DNA of 64,000 nt from WQXF01 sp031552825 (GCA_031552825.1 JAVBMD010000008.1:1-64000), one strand, 5' to 3'; shown: positions 37,010 to 46,275, numbered from the stretch's first letter. Numbers and translations are program-made. Notes: generated from the sequence alone by a model not told the origin.

Positions 37010-37582
37010 TTAATAGATGCGCTTGGCCTGCCCCTTGCGCACGTGATACTTTTGCTGCGCCAGCTGAAGCAGCGGCCCGTCGGCCTTGGTATCGTCGGTG
37101 TACATCGCGCGGATTTGGCAATCGGGGAACAGCGCGCGCAGACGCTCGATCTTTTCGGCGCTCTTGCAGTTGTTGCCGATCAGCTTGCCGGTGCTCGGTT
37201 CCACGCGCGTGCCAATCAGGTTGGGCACGCCGAGTTCCCGGGCGATGGGCGCCAGCATGATCTCCGGCGAGGCCGAGGCGATGACCACCGGCAGCTCGCT
37301 GGATTTCGGTTCAAACCAATCCACCAGCCGCCGCTTGGTCGCCGGATCGCTCCAGAAGCGCTCCGCCATCTCCGGCACGTCGATATCGCGCATGAAGCGG
37401 AGAAACTCGCCCTTGCCGCGCGTCAGGCTCCAGCGCTTGGTGGCCATCATGACCAGCGCCGCCGCCTGCCGGGGCAGATGCCTCATCAGCGACGGCTTCT
37501 TGCGCAGGCAATAAAGCCAGAACACCATCGTGGAGTCCCCGCGAAACAGCGTGCCGTCAAAATCGTATACGTCGATCCACAT
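37010..37582 (-). CDS. HAD-IB family phosphatase
   Basis: 190 residues. Nucleophile motif VYDFDGTLFRGDST at the N-terminus, IASASPEIML (motif II) and YTDDTKADGPLL (motif IV, in which one Asp of the usual GDSxxD is shifted). It resembles phosphoserine-phosphatase-like enzymes. It starts one base after the rnj stop, so it is translationally coupled to RNase J. Confidence 0.85.
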   Translation of the reverse strand: MWIDVYDFDGTLFRGDSTMVFWLYCLRKKPSLMRHLPRQAAALVMMATKRWSLTRGKGEFLRFMRDIDVPEMAERFWSDPATKRRLVDWFEPKSSELPVVIASASPEIMLAPIARELGVPNLIGTRVEPSTGKLIGNNCKSAEKIERLRALFPDCQIRAMYTDDTKADGPLLQLAQQKYHVRKGQAKRIY

Positions 37583-37583
37583 G

Positions 37584-39860
37584 TCAGATCTCGCTCAGCA
37601 GCACCATCACCACCGGGCGACGGCGCGTTTTCTCAAACAGGAACGTGCGGATCTGGTCGCGCATCAGGCCGGAACGAATGCCCTCGGAAACCGGGCGGTT
37701 CTGGCTCTTCATGCGCAGCACGAAGGCAACCGTGCGCCGCTCGCACTCGGCGATCACCTGCTCGTACTCGCTCTCGTAGAGGAAGCCCATCGCCTGCACC
37801 ACCGGCGGCGCGGACATCTCGCCGGTACGCTTGTTGAGCACCACGGAGATCGACACCACGCCGTCGTCGGAGAGCAGCTTGCGCTCGCGCAGCACGGGGT
37901 TGTTGACGTCGCTCACCGAGGAGCCGTCGATCAGCACCGCCTCGCCGCTGGTAAAGCCCGCGATGCGCGCCTTGCCGCGAGAAATCTCGAAGATGTCGCC
38001 GTTGGAGAGCAGGAACACGTTCTCCCACGGCATGCCCAGCGAGTGCGCCAGCTCGGCCTGCTGATAGAGCATGCGGTATTCGCCGTGCGCCGGGATCAGG
38101 TACGTGGGCTTGACGAGGGTGTGCAGCAGCGTCAGCTCATCGCGCGAGGCGTGGCCGGAGGCATGCACGTCGGCCAGCGCCGAGTAGTACACCTTGGCGC
38201 CGCGCTTGTACAGCTCGTTGATTACCTTGTACACCGGCTTCTCGTTGCCGGGGATCGGCGAAGCCGAGATAATCACCGTATCGCCGTCCATAATGACGAC
38301 CTCGCGGTGCGCCGAGAAGGCGATGCGCGTCAGCGCGCTCATCGGCTCGCCCTGGCTGCCGGTGGAAATGATGACCACCTGATCCGGGCGGAAGTTATCG
38401 ATCTGGTTGATATCGATGAGGGTATCGGGCTTCATCTGGATGTAGCCCAGCGAGTTGGCGGCGTTGAACACGTTGAGCATGCTGCGGCCTACCAGCGCCA
38501 CCTTGCGCCCCAGCTTTTCTGCGGCGGTGAAGATCTGCTGGAGCCGATAACTATTGGAGGAGAAGGTGGCCACAAAGATGCGTCCCGGCGCCCCGGCGAA
38601 CATGTTGGCGAAGGAATCGCCCACGTGCCGCTCCGACACCGAATGCCCCTTGACCTCGATGTTGGTGCTCTCACAGACGAACAGCAGGACGCCCTCGCGG
38701 CCGATCTCGGCGATGCGCTGCAGGTCCATAATGCCGCCGTCGATGGGCGTATAATCGATCTTGAAGTCGCCGGAGTGCATCACGTAGCCCACCGGTGTGC
38801 GGATTGCCAGCATCGAGGCGTCGGCGATGGAGTGATTGACGTGGATGAACTCCACGCTGAAGCAGCCGCAGCGGATTACCTGCCCATCGTTGATGGTGTG
38901 CAGATCGCAGCTCTTGGCCAAGCCGGGAACGCGATCCTCCAGCTTGTACTTGACCAGCTCCATGGTCATGCGGCCGCCGTATACCGGCGCCTTGATCTCC
39001 TGCATCAGCCAGGCCATCGCGCCGATATGATCCTCGTGGCCGTGGGTGAGGAACACGCCGCGCACGCGGTCACGGTTTTGCAGCACATAGGTGAAGTCCG
39101 GGATCACGGCGTCGACGCCGGGCATGGTTTCATCGGGGAAGGACTGCCCGCAATCGACGATAATCAGATCATCGCCGTACTCGTAGCAGGTCATGTTCTT
39201 GCCGACCTCGCACATGCCGCCCAGCGGGATGACGCGCAGCGTGCCGCGCGTGGGATGCTGCGTGGCCTGTGAAGCCGCCGGACGCTTGCGCCCCACCATG
39301 CGGATCGACGCCGAAACCGACGGCATGCCGACGATCTGCATCGATAGGTTCGCGCCGCGCGGGATGCCCTGCCCCCGCTGATCCCCGGGAAGCTGCTGGC
39401 GCCTCCGCTGGCCTTGTTGAGCCGGTTGCGCGGAGTTGCCGTTCTTCTGTTTACCCTGCTGATTTTGCCGCTGGCCTTGCGGGTTGCGCTTGGCTTGCTG
39501 GTTCTGTTGATTCTGTTGGTTCTGTTGGTTCTGCTGGTTCTGCTGGCTTTGCTGCTTCGGCTTCTGCTGCCCCTGCTGCGCGGCCTGCTCCTGCGGCGGC
39601 TGCGCGTTTTGCTTGCGCGGGCGGCCGCGCTTTGCCGCTTCCTGATGCCGCGGCGATTCGGTCATGTGCTGCTGCGAGATCGCGTTGCCGCCAGCCTGCC
39701 AGCGCAGGTGCATCTCGCGATCCAACTCCGCCTGCAGTTCCGCCGGAGATTTTGCGCGCAGCGGCTCCGCGCGACGGACGCGTTGTTCGCCCGCTTGATT
39801 TTCCTTCTTGGGTTGTGCGGGACGGTTCGTCCCCTTGGGAGGATTGGTTTGATTGGCCAT
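37584..39860 (-). CDS. rnj: Ribonuclease J with a long disordered N-terminal extension
   Basis: 758 residues, about 200 more than usual. The conserved enzyme begins near residue 203 (LRVIPLGGMCEVGKNMTCYEYGDD). It carries the metal motif HGHEDHIG (about 271-278), the later VNHSIADA and HSGDFKID, and the beta-CASP and C-terminal domains. It is a 5'-exo and endonuclease for mRNA turnover and rRNA maturation. Residues 1-200 are low complexity, rich in Gln, Asn, Pro, Lys and Arg, with tandem QNQ repeats at about 100-125. AAAGGGA precedes the ATG. The mRNA has a leader of about 265 nt. Confidence 0.95.
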   Translation of the reverse strand: MANQTNPPKGTNRPAQPKKENQAGEQRVRRAEPLRAKSPAELQAELDREMHLRWQAGGNAISQQHMTESPRHQEAAKRGRPRKQNAQPPQEQAAQQGQQKPKQQSQQNQQNQQNQQNQQNQQAKRNPQGQRQNQQGKQKNGNSAQPAQQGQRRRQQLPGDQRGQGIPRGANLSMQIVGMPSVSASIRMVGRKRPAASQATQHPTRGTLRVIPLGGMCEVGKNMTCYEYGDDLIIVDCGQSFPDETMPGVDAVIPDFTYVLQNRDRVRGVFLTHGHEDHIGAMAWLMQEIKAPVYGGRMTMELVKYKLEDRVPGLAKSCDLHTINDGQVIRCGCFSVEFIHVNHSIADASMLAIRTPVGYVMHSGDFKIDYTPIDGGIMDLQRIAEIGREGVLLFVCESTNIEVKGHSVSERHVGDSFANMFAGAPGRIFVATFSSNSYRLQQIFTAAEKLGRKVALVGRSMLNVFNAANSLGYIQMKPDTLIDINQIDNFRPDQVVIISTGSQGEPMSALTRIAFSAHREVVIMDGDTVIISASPIPGNEKPVYKVINELYKRGAKVYYSALADVHASGHASRDELTLLHTLVKPTYLIPAHGEYRMLYQQAELAHSLGMPWENVFLLSNGDIFEISRGKARIAGFTSGEAVLIDGSSVSDVNNPVLRERKLLSDDGVVSISVVLNKRTGEMSAPPVVQAMGFLYESEYEQVIAECERRTVAFVLRMKSQNRPVSEGIRSGLMRDQIRTFLFEKTRRRPVVMVLLSEI

Positions 39861-40126
39861 GTAGTTCCCTTTCTTTTTATATGAAATGATTCATTTTCGT
39901 CGTGATGCGCACACGGAAAGACAGCCCTTTGCCCCGCGCGTTTGCGGCAGGCGAAGGGCACCATGCTGCAGCGCCCCTTTGCGGTCACACAAAGAACGCC
40001 GCTTCTGCGCGAGAATACAGAGCTTCCCGCTTTCAGAAGAAAAGCCCCGCCGCTGCGCCTGGTCGCGTCGCAGTGGGGAAAACGCCGGCCTCATAGGAGG
40101 CGCAACGATCAGCACAAAATGCACAT
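39861..40126 (-). promoter_or_regulatory. Long structured 5' UTR of rnj
   Basis: About 265 nt between the minus-strand promoter at 40133-40161 and the start codon. On the minus strand it contains GCCCTT...AAGGGC (about 39932-39967) and further GC hairpins. No small gene with a good ribosome site was seen. RNase E in other bacteria is autoregulated through such a leader, so a similar loop is possible. Confidence 0.45.
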
Positions 40127-40132
40127 GGCAGT

Positions 40133-40161
40133 ATTATACTCCGTTTTTCCCGATCCTACAA
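40133..40161 (-). promoter_or_regulatory. Sigma-A promoter of rnj
   Basis: On the minus strand TTGTAG (40156-40161) and TATAAT (40133-40138) with a 17-bp spacer. Confidence 0.75.
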
Positions 40162-40209
40162 CCTTATTTTGAAACGGCGACCGGCCGCGCGCGCTAGGCC
40201 GCCGATAAA

Positions 40210-40238
40210 TTGACATCCTCTAAGGCGCGTGCTATGCT
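40210..40238 (+). promoter_or_regulatory. Sigma-A promoter of the membrane protein gene
   Basis: Consensus TTGACA (40210-40215), 17-bp spacer and TATGCT (40233-40238). The start codon follows 48 bases later. Confidence 0.8.
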
Positions 40239-40286
40239 TTTCGCGAGATTTATCTTACATCTTTTGCTATGGATCGGAGAGATACG

Positions 40287-41771
40287 ATGCAGGCACGCGC
40301 CGCGCGGAAATGGCCGCTCTGGTTGGCAGGAATCCTCTTTGCGCTGATTATGCTGCCGCTTTTTCTCGGCGCATGGGGCGCGTTCCCGGCCGCCGATGAT
40401 TTTGTGTACGTCACGCGCACGCACCAAACTTGGGTGCAAACCCGTTCGCTGCCCCATGTGCTGGTGGATGCTTGGCGTTACGCGCGGCAGATCTACGGCA
40501 GCTGGCAGGGCACCTTTGTAGGCTGCATGGTGATGGCGCTGGGTCCGGCGGTGTTCACCATCGCGGGCTATGGCGCGCATGCGTGGCTGTTGCTCATCGC
40601 CTACTTGGGCGCGCAATACCTGTTGGTGCGCGCCGCCTGCGCGCGGGTACTGGGGCTGGATCGCCGGATGTCGGCCTTTCTCTTTTTTGCGCTGACGGCG
40701 CTGCAGTGGATCTGGATCCCCGATCTGCTCGAAGGGCTCTATTGGTACAACGGCGCATGGTTTTACACGATGGCGCACGCGGGATGGATGCTGGTGATGT
40801 CGCTGGCGATCTCCCTGCCCGGCACCGCCTCGCCGCTGCGCCGCAGGCTGGGCTATGCCCTGCTCTGCCTCTGCTGCGCCGCGCTGGGGCTGGACAACTA
40901 CATCACCGCCATGCTGGCGCTATGCAGCCACGCCTTCCTCTTCTTGTTCTATTGGTTCACCGAGCGCCGCCATGCGCTGGCGCTGCTGCCCGCGCTGCTG
41001 CTATTGGCGGCCGGGCTGGCGATTAGCGTCTTGGCGCCGGGCAACGCCGTGCGTCTGGCCACGGAAACCCAGTTCGCCAAGCCGGAACCCTGGCTGCCGC
41101 TCTCCGCGTGGAAAACCTTGCTGGCCGCCGGTCGGCTGGCGGCGCGCTTCTGCCTGCGCACGCCGCTATTGGCCTGCTGCACGCTGGCCGCGCCCTGGCT
41201 CTATGGCGCGCTAAGGGCTTCCGGGCGCGCGTTCCGCCGTCCGCTGCTGGTGTGCCTTTGCGCTTTCCTCGCGCTCTGCGCGATGATCTTTCCGCACCTC
41301 TACTCCACCGGCGGCGCGGGCTCGCCCCGGGTCATCAATCTCTATTCCTTCTATTGCATGATGGCGGCAGCCTTCTGCTTTGCCTACGCGCTGGGCGCGC
41401 TGGGCCGCCGCTTGTCCGCAAGCGCGGCGGGGCGCGGCGCAAAAATCGCCTGCGCCGCGCTTGCCGCCACGTTGGCGGCGCTTTCGCTCTCCCTCGCGCA
41501 GCCCGCTTCCTACGGCGGCTTGGTGCGCGATTTGGCGAACGACGAAGTATCCGCCTACCGCGCGCAGACGCTTGCGCAGTTTGCCGCGCTGGCCGAGGCC
41601 GCGCCGGGCAGCGACGCCGTGGTGATCGCCGGGCCGTATGCCCCGCCCTCGGTTGCCTATGTTCCTTTCCTGCCGGATCCGGAGCATTGGGCCAGCGTGG
41701 CCATCGCCGACTATTTCCGCTTGGCCAGCGTGCGGGCGGAGAGCGCGCCCGCTTCCGCCCCCTACCGGTAG
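40287..41771 (+). CDS. Polytopic membrane protein, glycosyltransferase-like (DUF6056-type)
   Basis: 494 residues with about ten or eleven membrane helices. After the first helix comes an external loop with AADDFVYVTRTHQTW. An acidic pair in that place is typical of GT-C glycosyltransferases that use lipid-phosphate sugars. The C-terminal ~110 residues include a soluble part. I see no closer family with certainty. The ATG at 40287 was preferred over the one at 40269 because GGAG lies eight bases before it. Confidence 0.6.
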   Translation: MQARAARKWPLWLAGILFALIMLPLFLGAWGAFPAADDFVYVTRTHQTWVQTRSLPHVLVDAWRYARQIYGSWQGTFVGCMVMALGPAVFTIAGYGAHAWLLLIAYLGAQYLLVRAACARVLGLDRRMSAFLFFALTALQWIWIPDLLEGLYWYNGAWFYTMAHAGWMLVMSLAISLPGTASPLRRRLGYALLCLCCAALGLDNYITAMLALCSHAFLFLFYWFTERRHALALLPALLLLAAGLAISVLAPGNAVRLATETQFAKPEPWLPLSAWKTLLAAGRLAARFCLRTPLLACCTLAAPWLYGALRASGRAFRRPLLVCLCAFLALCAMIFPHLYSTGGAGSPRVINLYSFYCMMAAAFCFAYALGALGRRLSASAAGRGAKIACAALAATLAALSLSLAQPASYGGLVRDLANDEVSAYRAQTLAQFAALAEAAPGSDAVVIAGPYAPPSVAYVPFLPDPEHWASVAIADYFRLASVRAESAPASAPYR

Positions 41772-42299
41772 CCGTTTGCCGCCAAGGCGAACACAAGATG
41801 ACGGTGCCGACGCGAAAATGAAATAATCACCTCCGAATATCTATGCATCGTTTTAAAATATTTATTCACCATTTTCACTATTATTGGATCATATTTACCT
41901 TCCTCAAAATCGCAAGGACTGGTGGTTCGCACACCCCCCACCCACGAGTGATAGGGAGTGGAATTTTTTTACTCTTCCTCATCCCCGCCTTCCCGGGCTA
42001 TGCGTCGCCTGCATGATTCACACAATAAAAACCCTTGATAAACTTGGCTTTCTTTGCTATCATATGCTATGTCGAGGCGCAAGTGATCCGTCACGTACGG
42101 AAAGCTTTTTCTTTTCTGCGGGGTTTTTTAACTCTTTTCTTGCGCAAATCATCGCAATCTATGAAAGGTGGGCGCCGACATGAGTCAGCATTCTCGCGGG
42201 CTGCTCCCAGCGCGTTTCTATGCACGCGCGGCGGCATTGGGCGGCGCACAGCTTGCCACCCGGCCCGAGCAATATATCGTCGGAGGAGGACACGAGCGG
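41772..42299. other. 528-bp region upstream of dnaA
   Basis: AT-rich at about 41820-41900, otherwise mixed. It holds the dnaA promoter (42035-42063) and a possible ~220-nt leader. Only one weak DnaA-box-like 9-mer was seen (TTATTCACC, 41862-41870), so I do not call an origin here. No RNA gene was recognised. Confidence 0.6.
42035..42063 (+). promoter_or_regulatory. Sigma-A promoter of dnaA
   Basis: TTGATA (42035-42040), 17-bp spacer and TATCAT (42058-42063). Confidence 0.75.
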
Positions 42300-43637
42300 A
42301 TGGATCATGTGGAGTTATGGAACCGGGCTTCTGCGCTGTTGCGCGAGGACATGCCCGAGGTTTCTTACAAAACTTGGATCTCCTCCTCCCTCAAGCCCAT
42401 CACGATGGAAGGCGATCTCCTCTACCTCGAAGTGGTTTCCGAGTTTGTGCGCAAAACCATCCTGGGGCGCTATCAAGACTTGATCTGCAACGCGGTAAGC
42501 GATCAGTACCACCGTCAGGTCTCCATCGAATACCTCACGCCGCAGGAGCGGCAGGAGCGCTTTGAATCCGGCCACGGCGCGCAGAGCGCCGCCGCGGGCG
42601 CACACAATACCCACACCCAGCTCAACCCCAAGTATACCTTCGATACCTTCGTGGTCGGCAATTCCAACCGCTTTGCCCACGCCGCCTCGCTTGCGGTGGC
42701 CGAAGCGCCCGGCGACGCCTACAATCCGCTGTTCATCTACGGCGGCGTCGGCTTGGGCAAGACGCATCTCATGCACGCCATCGGCCATTATGTGGCGCAG
42801 AACTTCGCCGGTCAGCGCCTGCTATACATCACCTCGGAAAACTTCACCAACGAGCTGATCGCCGCCATCAAAGATAACAAAAACATCGAGTTCCGCGATC
42901 GGTTCCGCAATCTGGACGTGCTGATGATCGACGACATTCAGTTCCTCGCCGGGCGCGAGCGCACGCAGGAGGAGTTTTTCCACACCTTCAACGCGCTGCA
43001 CACCGCCGGGAAGCAGATCATCATCACCTCGGACAGGCCGCCCAAGGAAATCGCGCGGCTGGAAGATCGCATGGTCTCGCGCTTCGAATGGGGTTTGATC
43101 GCCGACATTCAGCGCCCGGATATCGAAACCCGCATCGCCATCCTGCGGCAAAAGGCGCAGTCCGAAGGCTATCAGGTGGAGGACGAGGTGCTGCAGCTCA
43201 TCGCCACCCACATCGAATCCAACATCCGCGAGCTGGAGGGCTCCCTCACCCGCGTGCTGGCCTACGCCGCGCTGGAGGGCAAGCCGTTGGACGTGGCGTT
43301 GGCCACCGCCGCGCTGGGCGATATCCTGATCGGCCGCGAGCCCAAGCGCCTCACGTGCGAAATGATCCAGCGCGCCGTTGCGTCCTACTATAGCTTGGAT
43401 GTCGCCGAGCTCAAGGGCGCCAAGCGCAATCGCGAGATCACGCTGCCGCGTCAGGTATCGATGTACCTCACGCGCGAGTTGACCGACCTCTCCCTGCCGC
43501 GCATCGGCGACGAGTTTGGCGGGCGCGATCACACCACCGTCATGCATTCCTGCGAAAAGATCACCGAGCTGGTGCGCACAAAAAACAAGGTCACGCAGGA
43601 GATCGACGACATCCGCAAGGAGCTGCTGGAAAAGTAG
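42300..43637 (+). CDS. dnaA: Chromosomal replication initiator DnaA
   Basis: 445 residues, the usual length. Domain I (DHVELWNRASALLREDMPEVSYKTWI) is followed by a short variable domain II. The AAA+ domain has Walker A GGVGLGKTH (about 147-155) and Walker B MIDDIQFLAG. Domain IV has the DNA-binding signature RIGDEFGGRDHTTVMHSCEKI. It starts at 42300 after GGAGGAGG. A frame open to 42168 would add 44 residues without a family match. Unusually, dnaN does not follow. The gene is isolated and faces the CCA-adding enzyme across element copy 3. Confidence 0.96.
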   Translation: MDHVELWNRASALLREDMPEVSYKTWISSSLKPITMEGDLLYLEVVSEFVRKTILGRYQDLICNAVSDQYHRQVSIEYLTPQERQERFESGHGAQSAAAGAHNTHTQLNPKYTFDTFVVGNSNRFAHAASLAVAEAPGDAYNPLFIYGGVGLGKTHLMHAIGHYVAQNFAGQRLLYITSENFTNELIAAIKDNKNIEFRDRFRNLDVLMIDDIQFLAGRERTQEEFFHTFNALHTAGKQIIITSDRPPKEIARLEDRMVSRFEWGLIADIQRPDIETRIAILRQKAQSEGYQVEDEVLQLIATHIESNIRELEGSLTRVLAYAALEGKPLDVALATAALGDILIGREPKRLTCEMIQRAVASYYSLDVAELKGAKRNREITLPRQVSMYLTRELTDLSLPRIGDEFGGRDHTTVMHSCEKITELVRTKNKVTQEIDDIRKELLEK

Positions 43638-43651
43638 TTTTTTATAAAAAA

Positions 43652-43673
43652 GGCGCTGGCTCTGTCAGCGTCT
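43652..43673. repeat. Left duplicate of terminator hairpin flanking element copy 3
   Basis: Exactly repeated at 43815-43836. It folds as CGCTG / CAGCG with extra flanking pairs, and is preceded by a run of six A, which is the T run of a minus-strand terminator. Confidence 0.9.
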
Positions 43674-43814
43674 CAGGCTATCAACAAAGTCAGACCGTCG
43701 AGAAATGTCCAGATGTGGGCGAAGCACAAGCGTGTCCGCAGGAGGCGTACACTGGTACGCCGACAAGGCGCGCGCTGGGCTGAGCCCGCAGATGGGCGTT
43801 TTTCGACGGTCTGA
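43674..43814 (+). mobile_element. Structured ~140-bp mobile repeat, copy 3
   Basis: 141 bp, two base differences from copy 1 at the other end of the window. Arms 43691-43715 and 43789-43813 pair. The last base (A, 43814) is also present before the left duplicate, so the boundary is uncertain by one base. Because the left hairpin has lost its T run on the plus strand, the dnaA transcript should read through the element and stop at the right hairpin, which keeps TTTT. The element RNA would then be the 3' end of the dnaA mRNA. Confidence 0.88.
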
Positions 43815-43840
43815 GGCGCTGGCTCTGTCAGCGTCTTTTC
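43815..43840. terminator. Right duplicate of terminator hairpin flanking element copy 3
   Basis: Copy of 43652-43673 followed by TTTT (43837-43840), usable as the terminator for plus-strand transcription. It contains the TGA stop of the CCA-adding enzyme (43828-43830). Confidence 0.85.
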
Positions 43841-45063
43841 GTATGCGCTTGCGCAAGCAATGCCTCGCGTTCATTGTCTACGCTTCCCTCGATTACCGCG
43901 TCTAGCAGCGTCGCCAGCATGCGCCCCACCTCCGCGCCTTGGATGCCCAATGCCATCAGATCCTCCCCGCGCACCGCGAGTTTGCCCAACGCATAGCACG
44001 GATCGGATGCCAGCAGCGCCTCCAGTGCCGATGCGGCGGCGCGCAGCGCATCGGCCTCGGTTGCCTGCCCCCGCGCCTGCGCGTCGGCGATGCGCAGCGC
44101 GATCAGCGCCCGCAGCGCCCCCTCGCCCAACGCACGCAGCCCGCGCAACAGAACCGCCCGTTCCGGCGAAAGCGGCAGCGCCCGGTGCAAAAGCAGCGCC
44201 TCAACGCGCAGGCGGGTGGCGTTGTCGCCGCGCAATTCGCGCAGCAAAGCCGACGCCTCCCCCGGCTCCAGCTCCCACAGCAACGCCGCCCAGCGCGACG
44301 CGCGCTCCGTCGGCGTCGCCGTCACACGCGCCGCCGCGCGCGCCCAACACGCCGCTTCGATGGCAATCGGCGCGATGCCCGGCATGGCCGCCAGCAGCAC
44401 CTCGGCAAAGCCGATCAAGCCGCGCGCCGCCTCCGGCGCGACGAGCAACTTTTCGATCTCGACGCACACGCGCTCCCGCGCCACGTAGCGCAGCGTATCG
44501 CGCAGCGCCAATGCCGCGACGGCGGTACCGGCCTCCACCGCAAAGCCGCAGTGGGCGGCGAAGCGCAGTGCGCGCAGGATGCGCAGCGCGTCCTCGTCAA
44601 AGCGCTGCGCCGCGTCGCCTACACAGCGCACCACGCAGCGCGCGATATCCTCGCGCCCGCCGAAGGGATCGACCAGCCCACGCCGCGGATGATAGGCCAT
44701 GGCGTTGATGGTAAAATCCCGTCGCGCCAGATCGGCGCGGATATCCTCCACATAGCGCACGGCATCTGGGCGCCGGTGATCGGCGTATGCCCCGTCCACG
44801 CGGAAGGTGGTAATCTCATAGGGCACGTGATTCACCAGCGCCGTCAGCGTGCCGTGGGCGATGCCGGTAGGCAGCAGCTTTGCCCGCCCGGCAAGGCAGG
44901 CCTGCATCTCCTCCGGCCGGGCGGCGGTGCAAATGTCCCAATCGTGCGGCGTGCGGCCCATGAGGCTGTCACGCACGCAGCCGCCCACGGCATAGGCCGC
45001 GAAACCCGCGCGCTCCAGCGCAGCAATCAGATCGTCAACCGCCTCTGGCAATCGCATTTCCAT
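43828..45063 (-). CDS. cca: CCA tRNA nucleotidyltransferase
   Basis: 411 residues. Class II nucleotidyltransferase with AAYAVGGCVRDSLMGRTPHDWDI (about 22-44), where GG and DxD form the active site. RRDFTINAMAY (motif B) and DEDALRILRALRFAA (RNA-binding/ERhxxExxx region) follow. It adds or repairs the CCA end of tRNAs. The ~200-residue C-terminal part is helical. The ATG overlaps the stop of the aldo/keto reductase gene by one base, with GGAGG ten bases upstream. Its 3' end is inside the duplicated terminator. Confidence 0.92.
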   Translation of the reverse strand: MEMRLPEAVDDLIAALERAGFAAYAVGGCVRDSLMGRTPHDWDICTAARPEEMQACLAGRAKLLPTGIAHGTLTALVNHVPYEITTFRVDGAYADHRRPDAVRYVEDIRADLARRDFTINAMAYHPRRGLVDPFGGREDIARCVVRCVGDAAQRFDEDALRILRALRFAAHCGFAVEAGTAVAALALRDTLRYVARERVCVEIEKLLVAPEAARGLIGFAEVLLAAMPGIAPIAIEAACWARAAARVTATPTERASRWAALLWELEPGEASALLRELRGDNATRLRVEALLLHRALPLSPERAVLLRGLRALGEGALRALIALRIADAQARGQATEADALRAAASALEALLASDPCYALGKLAVRGEDLMALGIQGAEVGRMLATLLDAVIEGSVDNEREALLAQAHTKRR

Positions 45064-46187
45064 CAGCCCAGCGCCTCCGCAGTCTCCGCCAGCTGTGCGC
45101 GAATCTTCAAGTGCTGCGGGCACTTGGCCTCGCACGCGCCGCAGCCCACGCAGGCCGAGGCCTTCTCGCCGGGCAACCACGGCAGCGCGCCGATGGCGGC
45201 ATATTGCTTGCGGGCGTACTCGGTTAAATCGTATACGCGGTGATGGTTCATAATTTCAAAGTTCAGCGGGATGTTGACGCCCGCCGGGCAGGGCATGCAG
45301 TAGTTGCAGCCGGTGCAGTACAAGTCGGCCAGCTTTTTATTCTGTTCCGCCGCCAGCACCACCTGTGCCTTCTCCTCGGCGGTCAGCGCGGCGGCAGTGC
45401 TGGCGACACGCAGGTTTTCCTCCACCATCTGCTGAGAACCCATGCCGCTGAGCGCGCAACTCACGTTGGGGTTGGACAGCACAAACCGCAGCGCCAACTC
45501 CGGCGAGGACTGCACCTTGCCGGGCAGCATCTCCCGCACCGCGCGCGAGGGATAGCCCAGCCTTCCGCCGCCCACCGGCCCCATCACCACCACGCCCAAC
45601 CCCTTCTCCCGCGCGTAAGCCATGCCCTCCTCGTTGCCGCGATCCAGCAGGTTGTACTGGCACAGCACGCTGGCGAACAGCCCGGTATCGATCAGCTTGC
45701 GCATGTTCGCGGGATCGTCGTGGAAGGAGAAGCTCAGGTGCCGGATCAGCCCTTCCTCCTTGGCGCGCAGCGCCATCTTGACCTGTCCCTCGGGCACGGC
45801 CTGCGTATCGAAGCGTTCCCAGCCGATGCCCCACAGGTGGTAAAAGTCGATATGGTCGGTGCCCATGCGCTCCAGCGAGGCTTCCAGCCGCGCGCGCGCC
45901 GCGTCATAGCCGCGATCCTCTCCGGGCAGCTTGGTGGAAAGCAGCACCTTGTCGCGATAGCCGTCCCGCAGCGCCTTGCCTACGATGAGCTCGCTCTCCT
46001 TGGCGCAATAAAAGGGCGCGGTGTCCAAGTAGTTAATGCCCGCGTCGATGCCTTGGCGGATCAGCGCCGCACCGGCCTCGTGATCAAAGCCTTTGCGCTC
46101 ATCGTCATCGATATGCGGCAGGCGCATCGCGCCGAAGCCCAGCGCGGAAATCTTTAAACCGGTCTCGCCAAAGGCTCTGTACTGCAT
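45063..46187 (-). CDS. Aldo/keto reductase with two C-terminal 4Fe-4S clusters
   Basis: 374 residues. The AKR barrel opens with RAFGETGLKISALGFGAMRLP and has the catalytic YLDTAPFY region. A ferredoxin-like tail has CTGCNYCMPCP (about 292-302) and CVGCGACEAKCP (about 343-354). This fusion is common in anaerobes and is annotated as a predicted oxidoreductase. The substrate is unknown. GAGGGG precedes the ATG. It shares an operon with cca. Confidence 0.9.
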   Translation of the reverse strand: MQYRAFGETGLKISALGFGAMRLPHIDDDERKGFDHEAGAALIRQGIDAGINYLDTAPFYCAKESELIVGKALRDGYRDKVLLSTKLPGEDRGYDAARARLEASLERMGTDHIDFYHLWGIGWERFDTQAVPEGQVKMALRAKEEGLIRHLSFSFHDDPANMRKLIDTGLFASVLCQYNLLDRGNEEGMAYAREKGLGVVVMGPVGGGRLGYPSRAVREMLPGKVQSSPELALRFVLSNPNVSCALSGMGSQQMVEENLRVASTAAALTAEEKAQVVLAAEQNKKLADLYCTGCNYCMPCPAGVNIPLNFEIMNHHRVYDLTEYARKQYAAIGALPWLPGEKASACVGCGACEAKCPQHLKIRAQLAETAEALG

Positions 46188-46275
46188 CTTTGCCCCTCCT
46201 CACGGTTCACCCTTTTCCTTCCTTGATTATAGGGTGATTTTGAATCATCGTCAATCACGCCAACCGGTTTTATGG

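Noticed and set aside
39480..39560. Short tandem repeats as a CRISPR array
   Set aside because: They are the coding repeats for the QNQ segment of RNase J, without spacers.
41862..41870. DnaA-box-like TTATTCACC upstream of dnaA
   Set aside because: It is a single site with two mismatches to the consensus and no cluster, so an origin was not called.
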